Below are positions 32,606 through 44,205 of a stretch of DNA of 64,000 nucleotides, one piece after another. The translations under genes were made by a program, and so were the position numbers. The DNA is taken from positions 1,175,001-1,239,000 of the forward strand of contig JAFFSR010000032.1 of the NCBI GenBank assembly GCA_017163975.1. The letters run 5' to 3'. Positions within the stretch are counted from its first letter, which is position 1; each line of letters starts with the position of its first letter. The notes under the pieces are model-generated. The model was not told where the DNA came from and made no database searches. It saw nothing but the letters and a program-made list of their open reading frames with translations. Origin of the DNA: Anastatus disparis (Eukaryota > Arthropoda > Insecta > Hymenoptera > Eupelmidae).

Positions 32606-35201
32606 CAAGGAGAGGTCCCCACTTCCAGGAAACGGATTCAGCTGAAACTGCAGGATATGATTTTTTGATGAAAAAAATGAACCCGTGTTTTTTCTTTTCG
32701 TCGAATAGGTCTCCTACACAAAAACATAGACATTTTTTCGAAAATATAGTAATAAGAGCCTTTATAAGAACTTGAATATCCAAACAACTAAGACTCTTAC
32801 AAAAAAATACTTGAAAGATGAAATAAAGTGCAAATTACATGCTTTGATTTAATTTTGTTGCATTAAAAAAGCTTCAGTTATTCAAAAGTTACAAATTAAA
32901 ATATGCTGATGAAATAGCGTAAAAAATTGATGATTTTTTATATACTTAAAAAATTAACAATTATGTTGTAATTTTCAATAAAGCATAATGCAGCAAAGAT
33001 TAAATTAGAGCATTTAATTTGGACTTTATTTCGTTTTCTACACTGAAAAAAAAATTCGTTGAGTTCAAGTAAATTGGTTTACTTGAAATTCATTTACTTG
33101 TATCAAGTAAATTGTATCTTAAATTAAATAAAAATTTGTTGAATCAAATAAGTATTTATTTGATTATTAAATCAGGATTTACTTTAAACAAGTAAACTAG
33201 TAATTTAAATTTAGAATATTTATTTAAATATAAAAAATCATTTACTTGAATCCAAAAAACATATTTGTTTAAATTTAAGAAATCACTGTTAAATAAATAT
33301 TTACTTGAATTAAATAAGTTCAACTTTGAATTAAAATAATAGGTATTTACTTCAAATAAATTAGAATCAACATAACATATTTACTAAATTAAAGTAAATA
33401 CTTACTAAAAACAAATAAATATTTACTAAACTAAACAGAAATTTCAAAAAAATAATTTACTTGATCCCAATAAACCAATGTATTAATATCAGTTTATTTG
33501 TATCAAGTAAATATTATCTAAAATGAAATAAAACGCTTTTAAAATTAATAAATATTTATTTCAAAGTAAACGGTTAAATTACTTAATAATATTTATTATA
33601 AACAAATAAATCATTTAGTCAAATGTAATGCGTAGGATTATTAATAAATAAATAATTTATTTGAATCAGATAAATATTTATTTGAATATTAAAATTGGAT
33701 TTACTTGAAAATATTTATTTCAAAAGAGTGATTTAATAATTTAAATATAATATATTTACTTAAATATAAAAAATTATTCACTTGAATCAAAAAACATATT
33801 TGTTTAAATTTAAAAAGTCACTGTTATATAAATATTTACTTTAAATACACAAGTGAAACTTTGAATGAAAAAAAATAGATATTTACTTTAAATAAATAAG
33901 GGTCAACATAAGAAATTTACTAAATTAAAATAAATATTTAATAAAAACAAATAAATATTTACTAGACTAAACAAAAATTGAAAAAAAAAATAATTTACTT
34001 GATCCCAACAAACCAATATATTAATATTAGATTATTTGTATCACGTAAATATTGTCTAAATTGAAATAAAAGGCTACTAAAAATAAATATCTATTTCAAA
34101 GTAAACGGTTAAATTACTTGATAATATTTATTACAAACAAATAAATTATTTAGTTAAACTTAATGCATAGGATTATTGAAAAATTAATAATTTATTTGAA
34201 TCAAATAAATATTTATTTGAATATTAAATCTGAATTTACTTGAAAATATTTACTTTAAACAAGTAATTTAGAAATTTTGATTTAATATAATAACTTGAAT
34301 CAAAAAACATCATTTATTTGAATCAAGAAAAATAATTTTCTGAAATATGATGAACCACTAAAATATATGTTTATTTAAATTAAATAAATATCTATTTAGT
34401 TGTATCAAAACATCAGAAATCACTATTTATTTAACTTAAATAAAGATTATCTTATCGTATTTAATACATCAAAAGATAAGTTTACTTGTTTTTAGTGAAT
34501 ATAATTTTGGATTAAGTAAAATGTATTAAAACTAACAAAATGTAGTTCATTTTTTAATAAACTGATTTCAAAAACATTTATAAAAACAAGATAAATATTC
34601 ATTCCAATTCAGTATAATATTTACTTAAAAATAATGAATGATTTATTTGAATAAAAAAAAATGATTCGCTGAAATATGACAAACTACTAAAATTAAAATG
34701 TTTATTTCAATTAAATAAACATTTATTTGATTGTATTGAAACATTAGACGTTTATTTGAGTTAAATAAAGATTGCAAACATCAAAAGATTACTTTACTTG
34801 TTTTAAGTAAATATCATTTTGCATTAAGTAAATTGTATTAAAACTAATAAATTGTAGTTCAGATTTATTAATTTAATTAAAAAAAATATTTAATAAAAAC
34901 AAGAAAAATAATAATTTCTATTTATTCCGATATTTACTAAAAAATAATGAATGATTTATTCGAATCAAGAAAACTGATTTACTTAAATTTGGACATTAGT
35001 AAAATATGCATATTTTCTTAAATCAAAGAATTATTAATTTGGATCAAGATCAAGTTTGTTTGAATAAACAAATTATTTCTGAAATTTTAGTAAATAGTTT
35101 TGAAACCAAATAATTCTCCTTTTAATTAAATAGACTCATTTCTTGAATTCAAATTATTTATTAAGTTTTAAGAAATGGTACCTGTAACATTTCTTTCTTA
35201 A

Positions 35202-35563
35202 GAGTCCTTTTCTAATCAAAGAATTAAGTTTTTGCAAAAACTAATAACTTTATCGAAAAATGAAGAGAAAGCCCCATCACGTATTAAAAAAGCTATATTT
35301 TATTTAATGAAAAAGAATTAATTTTATTGCTTCGTTCTCAAGAAAACTTTGAAAAACCAAATTGTCCAACCTAACCTCTATGTTTTAAGTTTTTCAAGGT
35401 TTTCTTGAAAACGAAGCGAGAAAATCAATTCTTTCTTATTAAAAAAAATATAGCTTTTTTTAATATGCGATGGGGCTTTCTCTTTATTTTTTGCTAAAAT
35501 CATTAGTTTTCATGAAAAAATCAGTTCGTCGATTAGAAAAGGACAGAAAAAGTCGACCTGCTC
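35202..35563. mobile_element. TTAA-flanked palindromic MITE, subfamily 3 (copy G)
   Basis: TTAA at 35198-35201 and 35564-35567. The right end GTCGACCTGCTC matches copy F; the left end lacks about 16 bases of the terminal repeat, starting GAGTCCTTTTCTAATC. The interior AAGAAAACTTTGAAAAACC and its inverse are shared with copy F. The frame 35470-35730 just reads through the right arm. Confidence 0.88.
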
Positions 35564-35634
35564 TTAATGAAACAAATACTTTTAAATCCAAGAAACTATC
35601 CTATTTATTTAATGCACCCTATACTGAAAAAAAA

Positions 35635-35860
35635 TTTTTGACACTCCGTGCGAGAAGCTCGATTTCACGCACGCTGTACAAAGTGACACGTGCGAAAATG
35701 GAGCTTCTCACACGTCGTGTCAAAAAATAGTGTTCGATACTCGTGCGAGAAAGTGATTTCTTACTCGTGTGACCTTTTCACCCTCGCTTCGCTCGGGCGC
35801 AAACCGCCACACGAGTAAAAAATCACTTTATCGCACTAGTACCGAAATATACTATTATTG
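35635..35860. repeat. Paired GC-rich hairpins, copy 1
   Basis: Hairpin one: TTTTTGACACTCCGTGCGAG with the inverse CACACGTCGTGTCAAAAA (35635-35729). Hairpin two: ACTCGTGCGAGAAAGTGATT with its inverse ending CACGAGTAAAAAATCACTTT (about 35737-35860), holding CTCGCTTCGCTCG at its tip. The same pair in reverse order and orientation lies at 45543-45752. Confidence 0.8.
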
Positions 35861-37361
35861 GATTCAATTATTATTTATTTAAATTGAATAAATATTTATT
35901 CGATTCAAATAAATTTTTGATGAATTAAATAGATTATTTAGTCAAAATAACAAAACCTTTTACTCAAACTCTCATTTTTTAATTCAAATAAAATTTATTT
36001 GTTCGGAATAATGAATTTGTTGTGTCAAGGAAATAAAAAATAACTTCATTTTTTTTAATGATAATTTATATGTTAAACATTCAGTCAAATTGAAAAATTT
36101 ATTTATTCGAATCAAAAAAATTCATTTAAATTAAATAAATCTGCTATTTGATGAAAGCAACAGATTTTGTTGCATTAAAGAAAGTTTACTAAAACAGATT
36201 TATTTAATTCAAATAAATTTTCAGTTAATAAAATAAATTATTTAATTACAATAAGATAATTTGCTTAAATTCTGGTTTATTCAATTTATTTTTTAAACAT
36301 AATTTATAAATATAAATTAAACTTATGTTAATGAATATCTAGTCAATCTTAAAAACTTATTTATTCAAATAAAACAAAAATATTATCTAAATTGGCTTAA
36401 TTAATTGACGGTCATAAAATAATTAGAATAAAAAAATATTTATTTATAATAAAAAAGTATTTTATTCAAATTAACAAAATATTTTTATATTTTAAATAAA
36501 TAACCTATTCAAACTATTTCAGATTTTTTGAATTTAATAAAATCATTGTCTTATTGATTAAATAATTAGTCGTACAATACAATGAATTTGATAGTGGCTG
36601 CAGTACAACTACAGTTAACTAATAATACTGCAGTACGATTGTTAATTAATAATTTAAATTAAATAAATCTATCATTTGATTATTTAATATTGATTAATTC
36701 TTCTAAGAAATTTTTATTTTATCATTTCAAAAATAACTATATACTAAACAAATATAAAAAATAACTATAAAAACACAAATTGAAATTATTTTAATTAATA
36801 AAAAATTCAATTAATTATTTTTATATTAATCGCAAATGAAAAAAAAAATCTTCATGTTGGAATCGAACTTGGAATCTTTAGATTTGATGGCTTCGATAAA
36901 AAAAAATTTTTCAATTCAAATAATCCATTTACGTGAATCAACAAGTTCTAATTAATTCGATGATTTGATGATGTTACCGCTTGGTGGCGTCGTTAATTTT
37001 CTGAAGCTCGCAAGTGGTAAGAGGGCTTCCAAGTTGATATATAAGGAAACTAAGAATGGAAGATAATAATAAAATTGTAATGCGAGCGATATCTATGTCA
37101 AATCTACGATGTTTCAAAGAAATTTTACTTGAATATAACGAATTTTTTTTTCAGTGTATGTATTTTTTTGTAAAAGTCTTAGTTGTTTGGATATTCAAGT
37201 TCTTATAAAAGCTTCTTTTTATTATATTTCCAAGAAAATGTCTATATCTCTGTTTAGAGGGCCTATTCGACGAAAAGAAAAAACATGGGTTTTTTTCATT
37301 AAAAAATCACGTCCTGCCGTTTCAGCCGAATCCGTTTCCCGGAGTTGAGGACCTCTCCTTG

Positions 37362-38358
37362 TTAGTATTCTCTAATTTTTTTTTATATTCATTTAATTGT
37401 TCTTTTTTAATTTTAAATAAGTTTCTTTCTTATGTAAAGCCTCATTTGCACGCATTTGTTCCAATTCATCGGTACTCTTTTCTTTCTTGAATTTTAAATT
37501 CGTTCTCTTTGTATTTTCTTACTTCTTTTTTATTTATTTGGTTTTTTTTTTTTCATTTTAATATAAGCTTCTTTTTTTCGTAAAGCCTCATTTGCACGTA
37601 TTTGTTCCAATTTATAAGTATTTTTTTTCTTGAGTTACATTTTTCTTATCTTAGTATTTTCTAATGTCTCTTTATATTTATTTGGTTGTTCTTTTTTTAT
37701 TTTCATATAAGTTTCTTACGTTAAGAAGGGGCCAAACTATCTGTCTTTGTCTAATAGCGTTTTGCATTATTTATATAAATACCATCCGTTGTGATAAGAA
37801 AAAAATAGCAGCCCCCGCCAGATATCAGTATAATAAGTAAATTTTATAATAACAACCAAATTTTTTTACCGAGTAATTTTTAAATAATATAGGACCTACT
37901 AACAATCTAGAATATAAGCTATCTTTTTTAGTAGGTCTCATTTACGCTCCCTCTTAGGCCTTATTTACGCGTATTTGTTCTAATTTATCAGTATTTTTTT
38001 CAATTTCATTTTTATTATCCTATTATTATTTAATATTTTTTCATATTTATATGGTCGATCTTCTTTTATTTTCATATAATTTTATTTTACGTAAACATTA
38101 CGAAAATGCCTTAGTTTTAATTTATTATTACTTTTTTTTCTGCATTTTCATAATCATGTCTTTTTCTGAATTTTCTATATATTTATTCGATAGTTCTGTT
38201 ACCATTTTCATATTAAATCCAGTTATACATAAAGTTCCTTTGTCGTCTGGTTGTTTTAATTCTTGAATTCTTTTAATCACGAAACATTTCCATGATACTT
38301 TTTTGTTATGCTAATCAATGCGTTTGTCAGTTTTCTTTCAAGAAGTTCAATCCTGACA
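37362..38358 (-). pseudogene. Repeat-protein relic, copy 2, proximal part
   Basis: Two clear 147-bp repeats (landmarks at 37420 and 37565), a third cut at 37731 by a MITE, and more degraded ones to about 38100. It then follows the upstream part of 18725-20339 (CTTTCAAGAAGTTCA at about 38335 matches 20375). TATACATAAAG at 38224 is the empty site for the 430-bp element of copy 1. It ends at a large foldback at 38359. Confidence 0.75.
37735..37945. mobile_element. TTAA-type MITE, subfamily 2 (copy H), half copy
   Basis: TTAA at 37731-37734, then GAAGGGGCCAAACTATCTGT and CTTTGTCTAATAGCG, matching 4895 onward. It keeps the left arm and centre (AGGACCTACT / AGTAGGTCTCAT) but has lost most of the right arm; host repeat resumes at about 37945. 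Confidence 0.82.
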
Positions 38359-39537
38359 ATCACAGTGCTTCGGAGTAAATTTAAATAAAAATTTAATAGC
38401 ACTTAAAAATTCCTTTTGAGAATGATTTCTAGACCCATTACGAACATTTAAGCATCATTTTTAAAATCGGTTTACATGGCCTATTTGGAGAAAAATAGAT
38501 AAGAATAAAAAAAATAATTCAAAGCCAAACAATTTCATTTCATTTATAAAAAAAATGCTCGAAAGTGATCGGGACATAGGTGTAATAGTAAAAATATAAC
38601 AAAATTGAAGAATATTGGCCTTATGTTATGGAGCTATTGGGCTGAAATATTAAAAATATTTTCAAAAAATGATTCTATAGCTACTTATGTATGGATTCAT
38701 AGTATGCAAAGAATGTAAATATTTACATCGATGCCATCTTCTAATATATTCTTTAATTTGTTGAAGCTCATATTATGTCAGATTTTGAGCAATCCAGTCG
38801 TAATTTGAAACTTGCTTAAATAACAAGAAGAGTTCCTCACCTCTAGGAAACAGAATTGGCTGATACTGCAGGCTATGATACTTTGATAAAAAAATGAACC
38901 AGGGTTCTTTCTTTTCGTTTAATGAACCCAGAGATTGAGATAAAGCCAATTTTCGAGAACATAGTGAAAAGAAGCGATTATAAAACCATAATTAACCAAA
39001 AAACTAAAACTCTCACAGAGAAATATAAAAAAAAATATAAGTTTAATACTTTGATTTCAGCTTTATTACATCAGAAAGTCTTGCCAAGTTTAGAAGTTAT
39101 AGCTCGCACAGCATGGGAAATTTCACTAAAATATTTCGAAATCTTTCACTGGAATATTTCAATGGAACCTTCCATGCAGATTCTAGGAAGTCTTCACGGA
39201 ATATTTCGAAATATTACACTGGGATCTTTCGTTGAAAGCTTTCAGGAATATTTATGGAATATTTCAAATGAATGTTCAAAAATTTTTTCAAAATATTTCA
39301 TGAAATATTTAAGGAAGATTTATGGAATATTTTATAAAATATTACATGTAATTTTTATCAAATATTCCAGTGCAATATTTTATAGAAGATTCCAGAAAGG
39401 TTTCATAAACATTTCGCTGTAAGATTCCGAAAAACTTCAAAATCGTAAAGCAGAATATTACATAAATCTTCCAGAAATATTCCACGAAATATTTCACAGA
39501 AAAAATTAAATAATCTTTTGGTGCAATATTCGACAAA

Positions 39538-41340
39538 TAGTGCAGGGGCAAATTACATAAGTCGTGGCCGATCGAGATCCTCGATTCTCCCCAGGTTTTT
39601 TTAATGTATTTTGACCTGCTGAATCCGAATTTTTTGGGTAGAAAGTCTGAAAATGGCGCATTTAATAATTATTAATAATTTTTATAAACAAATTAGAAAA
39701 ATGCGTTTTTTAAAAATATAAAAATTCTATCATATTCTTTAGGTCATTTTGAGCAAAAAAGGTTCTTATGATATATATTGCTCAAATTCACTAAATCGGC
39801 AGAAAAAAATCGCAAAGTTTGAAAAAAGCGATTTTTCAAAACTTTGACAGCCTATAGCTCAGCTTCTACCGCTTTAATTTTAACTCACAATAGCTTAAAT
39901 TGTTCGTTAAAATGTAAACTTAAAGATTACAGTAATTGGCGTCAGTATTTATAATGATTACATTACCTATTAATTGCTTAAGGGGAGACACAAGTAAAAC
40001 ACGAAAAAAATGAGGTTTTTTAGTTTGAACTTTTGATCCGTAGCACCTATAATGTTATCCATGCGTAATGTTATTCAAAATCATCTAAAGAATCTAGAAA
40101 AAAAATTTCAGCTCGAAATATTAAAAACTGTGGGACTAGTTCCATTTTAACGACTGCTCGATTCAGTGATAAGTGAAAAAGCGTTAAAATGGAACTAGTC
40201 CCACAGTTTTCAATATTTCGAGCTGAAATTTTTTTTATAGATTCTTTAGATGATTTTGAATAACATTACGCATGGATAACATTGTAGGTGCTACGGATCA
40301 AAAGTTAAAACTAAAAAACCTCATTTTTTTCGTGTTTTACTTGTGTCTCCCCTTAACAAAGTACCACTTACGCACGCCTGCGCGCCGTCCTGCGATGCCA
40401 GGGACTGTACGTAGGTGAGTTGTATATAAATAAATAAGACAAATTTGTTGGGTAGAAAGTCTAAAATTGGCACCTTTAATCATTATTAACAATTATTATG
40501 AACAAAATTTTTAAAAACCGCATTTTTTGTTCTACAAAAAATGTATGAGAATCTTTTTTGTTAAAAAAAATATTTTGAACAAAAACGGTTATTATAAATT
40601 TTTCGCAAAAATGCAGTGTATCCGTGCCAAAAATTCTTAAAGTTTAAAAAACCACGATTTTTCAATTTTTTGTAGAACAAAAAATCGAGTTTTTAAAAAT
40701 TTTGATTATAATAATTCTTAATAATAATTAAAGCTGTCAATTTTAGACTTTCTACCCAACAAATTCGGATTCAGCGGATAAAAATACGTAAAAAAAGCTT
40801 GGGTAGAATCGAGGACATTAGTGAATTATGTCTTATTTATTTATATACAACTTACCTATGTACAGTCCCTGGCGTCACAGGACGGCGCGCGGGTGCGCGT
40901 AAATGGTACTTTTTTGAGCGATTAATAGGTAATGTAATCATTATAAATATTGTCGCCAATCACTGTAATCTTTAAGTTTGCATTTTAGCGAACAATTTAA
41001 GCTATTGTGAGTTAAAATTAAAGCAGTAGAAGCTGATCTATAGGCTGTCAAAGTTTTAAAAAATCGTGATTTTTTTCTGTCGATTTAGTGCATTTTAGCA
41101 ATATGTTCATAAGAACCTTTTTTGCTCAAAATGACCTAAAGAATATGATATAACTTTTTTTTTTTTTTTAAACGCATTTTTCTAATTTGTTTATAAAAAT
41201 TGTTAATAATTATTAAATGCGCCATTTTCAGACTTTCTACCCAAAAAATTCGGATTCAGCAGGTCAAAATACATTAAAAAAACCTAGGTAGAATCGAGGA
41301 TCTCGATCGGCCACGACTTATGTAGTTTGCCGCTGCACTA
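39538..41340. mobile_element. 1.8-kb foldback (TAGTGCAG ends), fourth nested level
   Basis: TAGTGCAGGGGCAAATTACA at 39538 and its inverse ending at 41340 bound arms that pair almost throughout, including GTCGTGGCCGATCGAGATCC and GTAGAAAGTCTGAAAATGGC. The left arm is interrupted by a TTAA MITE (39982-40352); the right arm has no counterpart. An inner palindrome (40358-40915) with GTCCTG-G-GCCAGGGACTGTA carries a second version of the GGGTAGAAAGTCT block, so the element is a palindrome within a palindrome. It is inserted in a 150-bp repeat unit that can be rejoined across it. Confidence 0.88.
39982..40352. mobile_element. 371-bp TTAA-flanked palindromic MITE (GGGGAGACAC family), innermost level
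   Basis: TTAA at 39978-39981 and 40353-40356. GGGGAGACACAAGTAAAACA and its inverse continue as near-perfect arms through TTTTGATCCGTAGCACCT, TGTTATCCATGCGTAATG and GGGACTAGTTCCATTTTAAC to a 25-base loop. The empty site is visible in the opposite arm of the host foldback (CTCAAAAAAGTACC in inverse). No coding capacity. Confidence 0.95.
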
Positions 41341-43085
41341 AAAAGATTTCAGGAAGATTTTAGAAACATTTCGCTGAAAGAACCCGAAAAATTTTAAAAT
41401 TGCACAGCGGATTATTACATATATCTTCCAGTAATATTCCACGAAATATTTCACAGAAAAATTTAAGTAATCTTTCGGTGCAATATTCGATAAAAGATTT
41501 CAGGAAGACTCCATAAATATTTCGCTGGAAGATTCCGAAAAACTTTGAATTCGTTCCGCGGAATATTACATAAATCTCTCAGAAATATTTCACGAAATAT
41601 TTCACAGAAAGATTTAAGTAATCTTGCACTAGAATATTTCATGAAAGATTTCAGGAAGATTCCATAAACATTTCGCTGGAAGATTTCGAAAAACTTCAAA
41701 ATCGTACAGCGGAATATTACATAAATCTTCCAATAATATTCCACGAAATATTTCATAGTAAGATTTAAGTAATCTTCTAGTGAAATATATATGAAATGCT
41801 CGTTAAATGGGAGTTTTATTCCCAAGTAATTGGATTATACCTTACTCACGATATAAGCAAAAGTGTCAACTCTTTGTTGTGTACAGTCGAAGCGAATATG
41901 TGAATGCAATTCGATTACTAAATGTCAATGTTTATGTATGCATATATTTATTGATATATGAGTATAATGTGTTATTATATATACTATCTCCTCACAGCAT
42001 TTCAAAACCTTTCATGAAATATTTCGGAAATCTTCCATGAATGTTTCAACGGAATATTTTATGAAATATTCCTACAAGATTCCTGAAATGTTTGAATGAA
42101 AGATCTGAGATGACCCAAATCTTCCAATGAAATATTCTTGAAATCTTCTAACAATATCTCATGGAACATTCCAATATAAGAAAAATCAAAGACATACAAA
42201 TATTACAGGAATATTCTATGGAAGATTCCTAAAATATTTCAAATCTTCCGTGCCATTATCCCAGGAAGCTTCCATAAATATTCCATGCTGTGTACGAGGT
42301 GATCAAAATTTGCTAATTAAATAGTGTGAAAATTTACCATGTGTTACATGCTAAAAATTTTAAGAAAATATGTAGTAATATTTAATTTAGCATAACTTCT
42401 GAACCACAAAAACTTTACTAACACAATAAAGTTCAAAGTAAAATGTTCAACTTGTACTTTTTTATCTTCGATGCACTTTTTTGTAAGAGTTTCATTTTTT
42501 TGATTATTAAAGTTCTTATAATCACTTATTGCTATTATATTTTCAAAAAAACAACGTCATCTTTGTCGCTGGGCTTATTAAAAGAAAAGAAACAACAAAG
42601 ATTCATTCTTTTCATCAAAAATGCCTAACCTGCAGTATCGGTCAAATCGATTTCCTAGAGGCGTGGAGACCTCTCCATATTCGTTATGCAAGTTTCAAAT
42701 TACTACTTAAAGTGTATATGAACAGATGTCATCGATGTAAATATTTACATTCTTTGAATACTATATATCTATACGTAATTAGTTATAGAACTACTTTTTG
42801 ACTTTAATTTTAATAAATATTTGAGCTCAATAGCTTCATAACATAAGGCAGATATTCTTCAATTATTATATTTTTACTATTATACCAACGTTCCAAACAT
42901 TTTCGAGCATTTTTTTATAAATAAAATAAAATGGTTTGGTTTTGAATTTTTTTTTTCATTCTTATTTTTTTTTAAATCGGTCAGGTAAAACGATTGTAAA
43001 AATGATACCTAAATTATGTAATAGGCTTAGAAATCATTCTCAAATGAAATTTTGAAGTTACATTAAATTTGTATTTAAACTTCTT

Positions 43086-44205
43086 TGGGAGCATTGTGCT
43101 ATACCTAAATTAATGATATTTTATTGAAACATGGTTCATGACAATAGGAGCGCGGTGGCGTAACGGATAGAGCTCTTGCCTTCAACGCGGTGGGCACGGG
43201 TTCGAATCCTGGCCAGGCACCTCTGACTTTTTTTCGAAAGAAAATTAGTGTATGTGCTACCCATATCGCGACTCTTAAAAAATCCGACCTCATTGAGTAT
43301 CGGTTGATTGTTGGTCACAAAAGTGGCTGACCATCCATCGGTAGTCAAAGTTTTCGGTATGGTGGGTCTGACAGTCTAGCCTGATATAATGTGTTAAACG
43401 GGTACCGGGCTGGACTCCCTCGACTTCACCATATAAAAAGGTTAATCATATAGAGGACAAAATCCTTTATATATTAATCTTTTTTTTTTTATATAAAAAA
43501 AAAAAATGGTTCATGAAAACTTCTTCTTATCATGTCCGATGGATTATCGTAATTATTATTTGTATTATTTTAATTTCGTAAAACTGGAAACATTTTTATA
43601 TTCCTAATAATTATAATCACATTTCAAAAACATCATATCTTAAACAATATGAACATAAATTATAAAGTATTGCAACAGCAAAAGCAATTGCAAAAAGGTC
43701 GCAATCATAATTATTTGTTTGTGATTATACTGTTTCGAAAACTGTGCTCAATTCTGATTTGTTTGGAAATAATCTGATTATATTAATTTTATGTATCTTG
43801 TAGATATTTAAGATTTAAACTGTCATATACATGAATTATTCTATTATTATAATACATACAAATCCAGTGACCTTTTTCAAAATTTCCGGAAAACAATAAT
43901 TCTTCATCAGTCGGTGCTGAATTAATATATTGCGGTTTTTGAATTGGTAAAGTGGTTTGTATATTAAATGAGGTGCAATGATTTATTCTATTATATTTAT
44001 TAATTATTATTAATTCTATTACACAATTCTTGTCCTTTAACAATCAATTAATCTTTCTCAGTCAAACCCATTATTAAAAATTAAAAATCTTTTAAAAATT
44101 TTTATTAATTATAAATGAACTTTTTCTAAAAATATTTACAATAGAATTGCTTTTATACTAATTTAATTAAGTGTATTTTTACTTTTAAAAGCTAAACAAA
44201 AATAT
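43086..44205 (-). pseudogene. Ulp1-like protease relic, copy 2
   Basis: The minus-strand frame 44043-43789 carries GHWICMYYNNRIIHVYDSLN (catalytic His and Asp); near 43700 the frame NNYDCDLFAIAFAVAILYNL holds the Cys, but the following Gly is Asp. It continues CLRYDVFEM without the stop seen in copy 1. The segment between catalytic Asp and Gln is largely deleted (about 43740-43790). A SINE interrupts it at 43142-43505. It is uninterrupted at 43964, where copy 1 has a MITE, and so serves as the empty-site reference. Confidence 0.82.
43142..43505 (+). mobile_element. tRNA-derived SINE with 11-bp target duplication
   Basis: ATGGTTCATGA stands at 43131-43141 and at 43506-43516. The head carries a pol III A box (TGGCGTAACGG, 43156-43166) and B box (GGTTCGAATCC, 43199-43209) at tRNA-like spacing; the body is unrelated to tRNA and it ends in a T run followed by an A run at 43480-43505. 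The uninterrupted host sequence is at about 20432 (GGTTCATGACAAAAAC). A SINE is copied by a LINE enzyme; the partner LINE is not identified. Confidence 0.93.

Larger units (their letters stand above)
33041..37156. mobile_element. 4.1-kb TIR element (CACTGAAAA ends, TA target) made of AT-rich repeats
   Basis: CACTGAAAAAAAAATTCG at 33041 and its inverse ending at 37156, with TA on both sides (33039-33040, 37157-37158). The interior has no gene: it is variants of AAATATTTATTTGAATC and TTTACTTGAA, with a clear tandem period of 538 bases (landmark TTGATCCCAA-AAACCAAT at 33461 and 33999). It carries a TTAA MITE (35202) and a paired hairpin (35635). TA targets suit Tc1/mariner-type mobilisation, but such length without a transposase is unusual. 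Confidence 0.82.
32606..37361. mobile_element. CAAGGAGAG foldback with TTA target duplication, carrying nested inserts
   Basis: Ends CAAGGAGAGGTCCCCACTTC and its inverse, flanked by TTA at 32603-32605 and 37362-37364. The arms of about 220 bases pair through GGAAACGGATTCAGCTGAAA and AAGAACTTGAATATCCAAAC. Without the 4.1-kb insert at 33041 it is about 640 bp, close to the relative at 49500-50164. A three-base TTA target is typical of PIF/Harbinger elements, but no transposase is present, so that assignment is inference. Confidence 0.88.
39103..42298. mobile_element. TIR element (CACAGCATGG) built of about 150-bp tandem repeats, third nested level
   Basis: CACAGCATGGGAAATTTC at the left and TATTCCATGCTGTG at the right are inverted. 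The interior repeats ATTTCGCTG-AAGATTCCGAAAAA and AATATTCCACGAAATATTTC, with landmarks at 41368, 41519 and 41669 (150-151 bases apart) and one at 39408 before the next insertion. The ends and the A/T-rich GAAATATT repeats relate it to 9504-11909. The 166-residue frame 38922-39422 reads through arm and repeats and is not a gene. Confidence 0.75.
38824..42683. mobile_element. CAAGRAGAG foldback, second nested level
   Basis: Starts CAAGAAGAGTTCCTCACC after TAA (38821-38823). The right border is CTCTCCATATTCG before TTA (42684-42686), a decayed form of the CTCTCCTTG end. The arms pair through CTCTAGGAAACAG / TTTCCTAGAG, CTGCAGGCTATG, and TATAATCGC-type steps to about 39030. Related to 32606-37361 and 49500-50164. 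Its interior holds the element at 39103. Confidence 0.75.
38359..43085. mobile_element. Outer foldback with CACARTGC ends, carrying nested elements
   Basis: CACAGTGCTTCGGAGTAAAT at 38359 and the inverse of CACAATGCTCCCAAAGAAG near 43080. Arms of about 400-460 bases pair through GAATGATTTCTAGACC / GCTTAGAAATCATTC, AAAATGCTCGAAA / TTTCGAGCATTTTT, AATATTTACATCGATG and GAAACTTGC / GCAAGTTTC. Host sequence on both sides matches the uninterrupted copy 1 (about 20390). A second foldback lies exactly at the arm junction. Confidence 0.78.

Noticed and set aside
38922..39422. 166-residue open frame as a gene
   Set aside because: It starts in a foldback arm and runs into 150-bp repeats; no conserved motif.
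43150..43222. tRNA gene
   Set aside because: A and B boxes are present, but the sequence is not a full cloverleaf and is the head of a 364-bp insert with target duplications, so it is a SINE.
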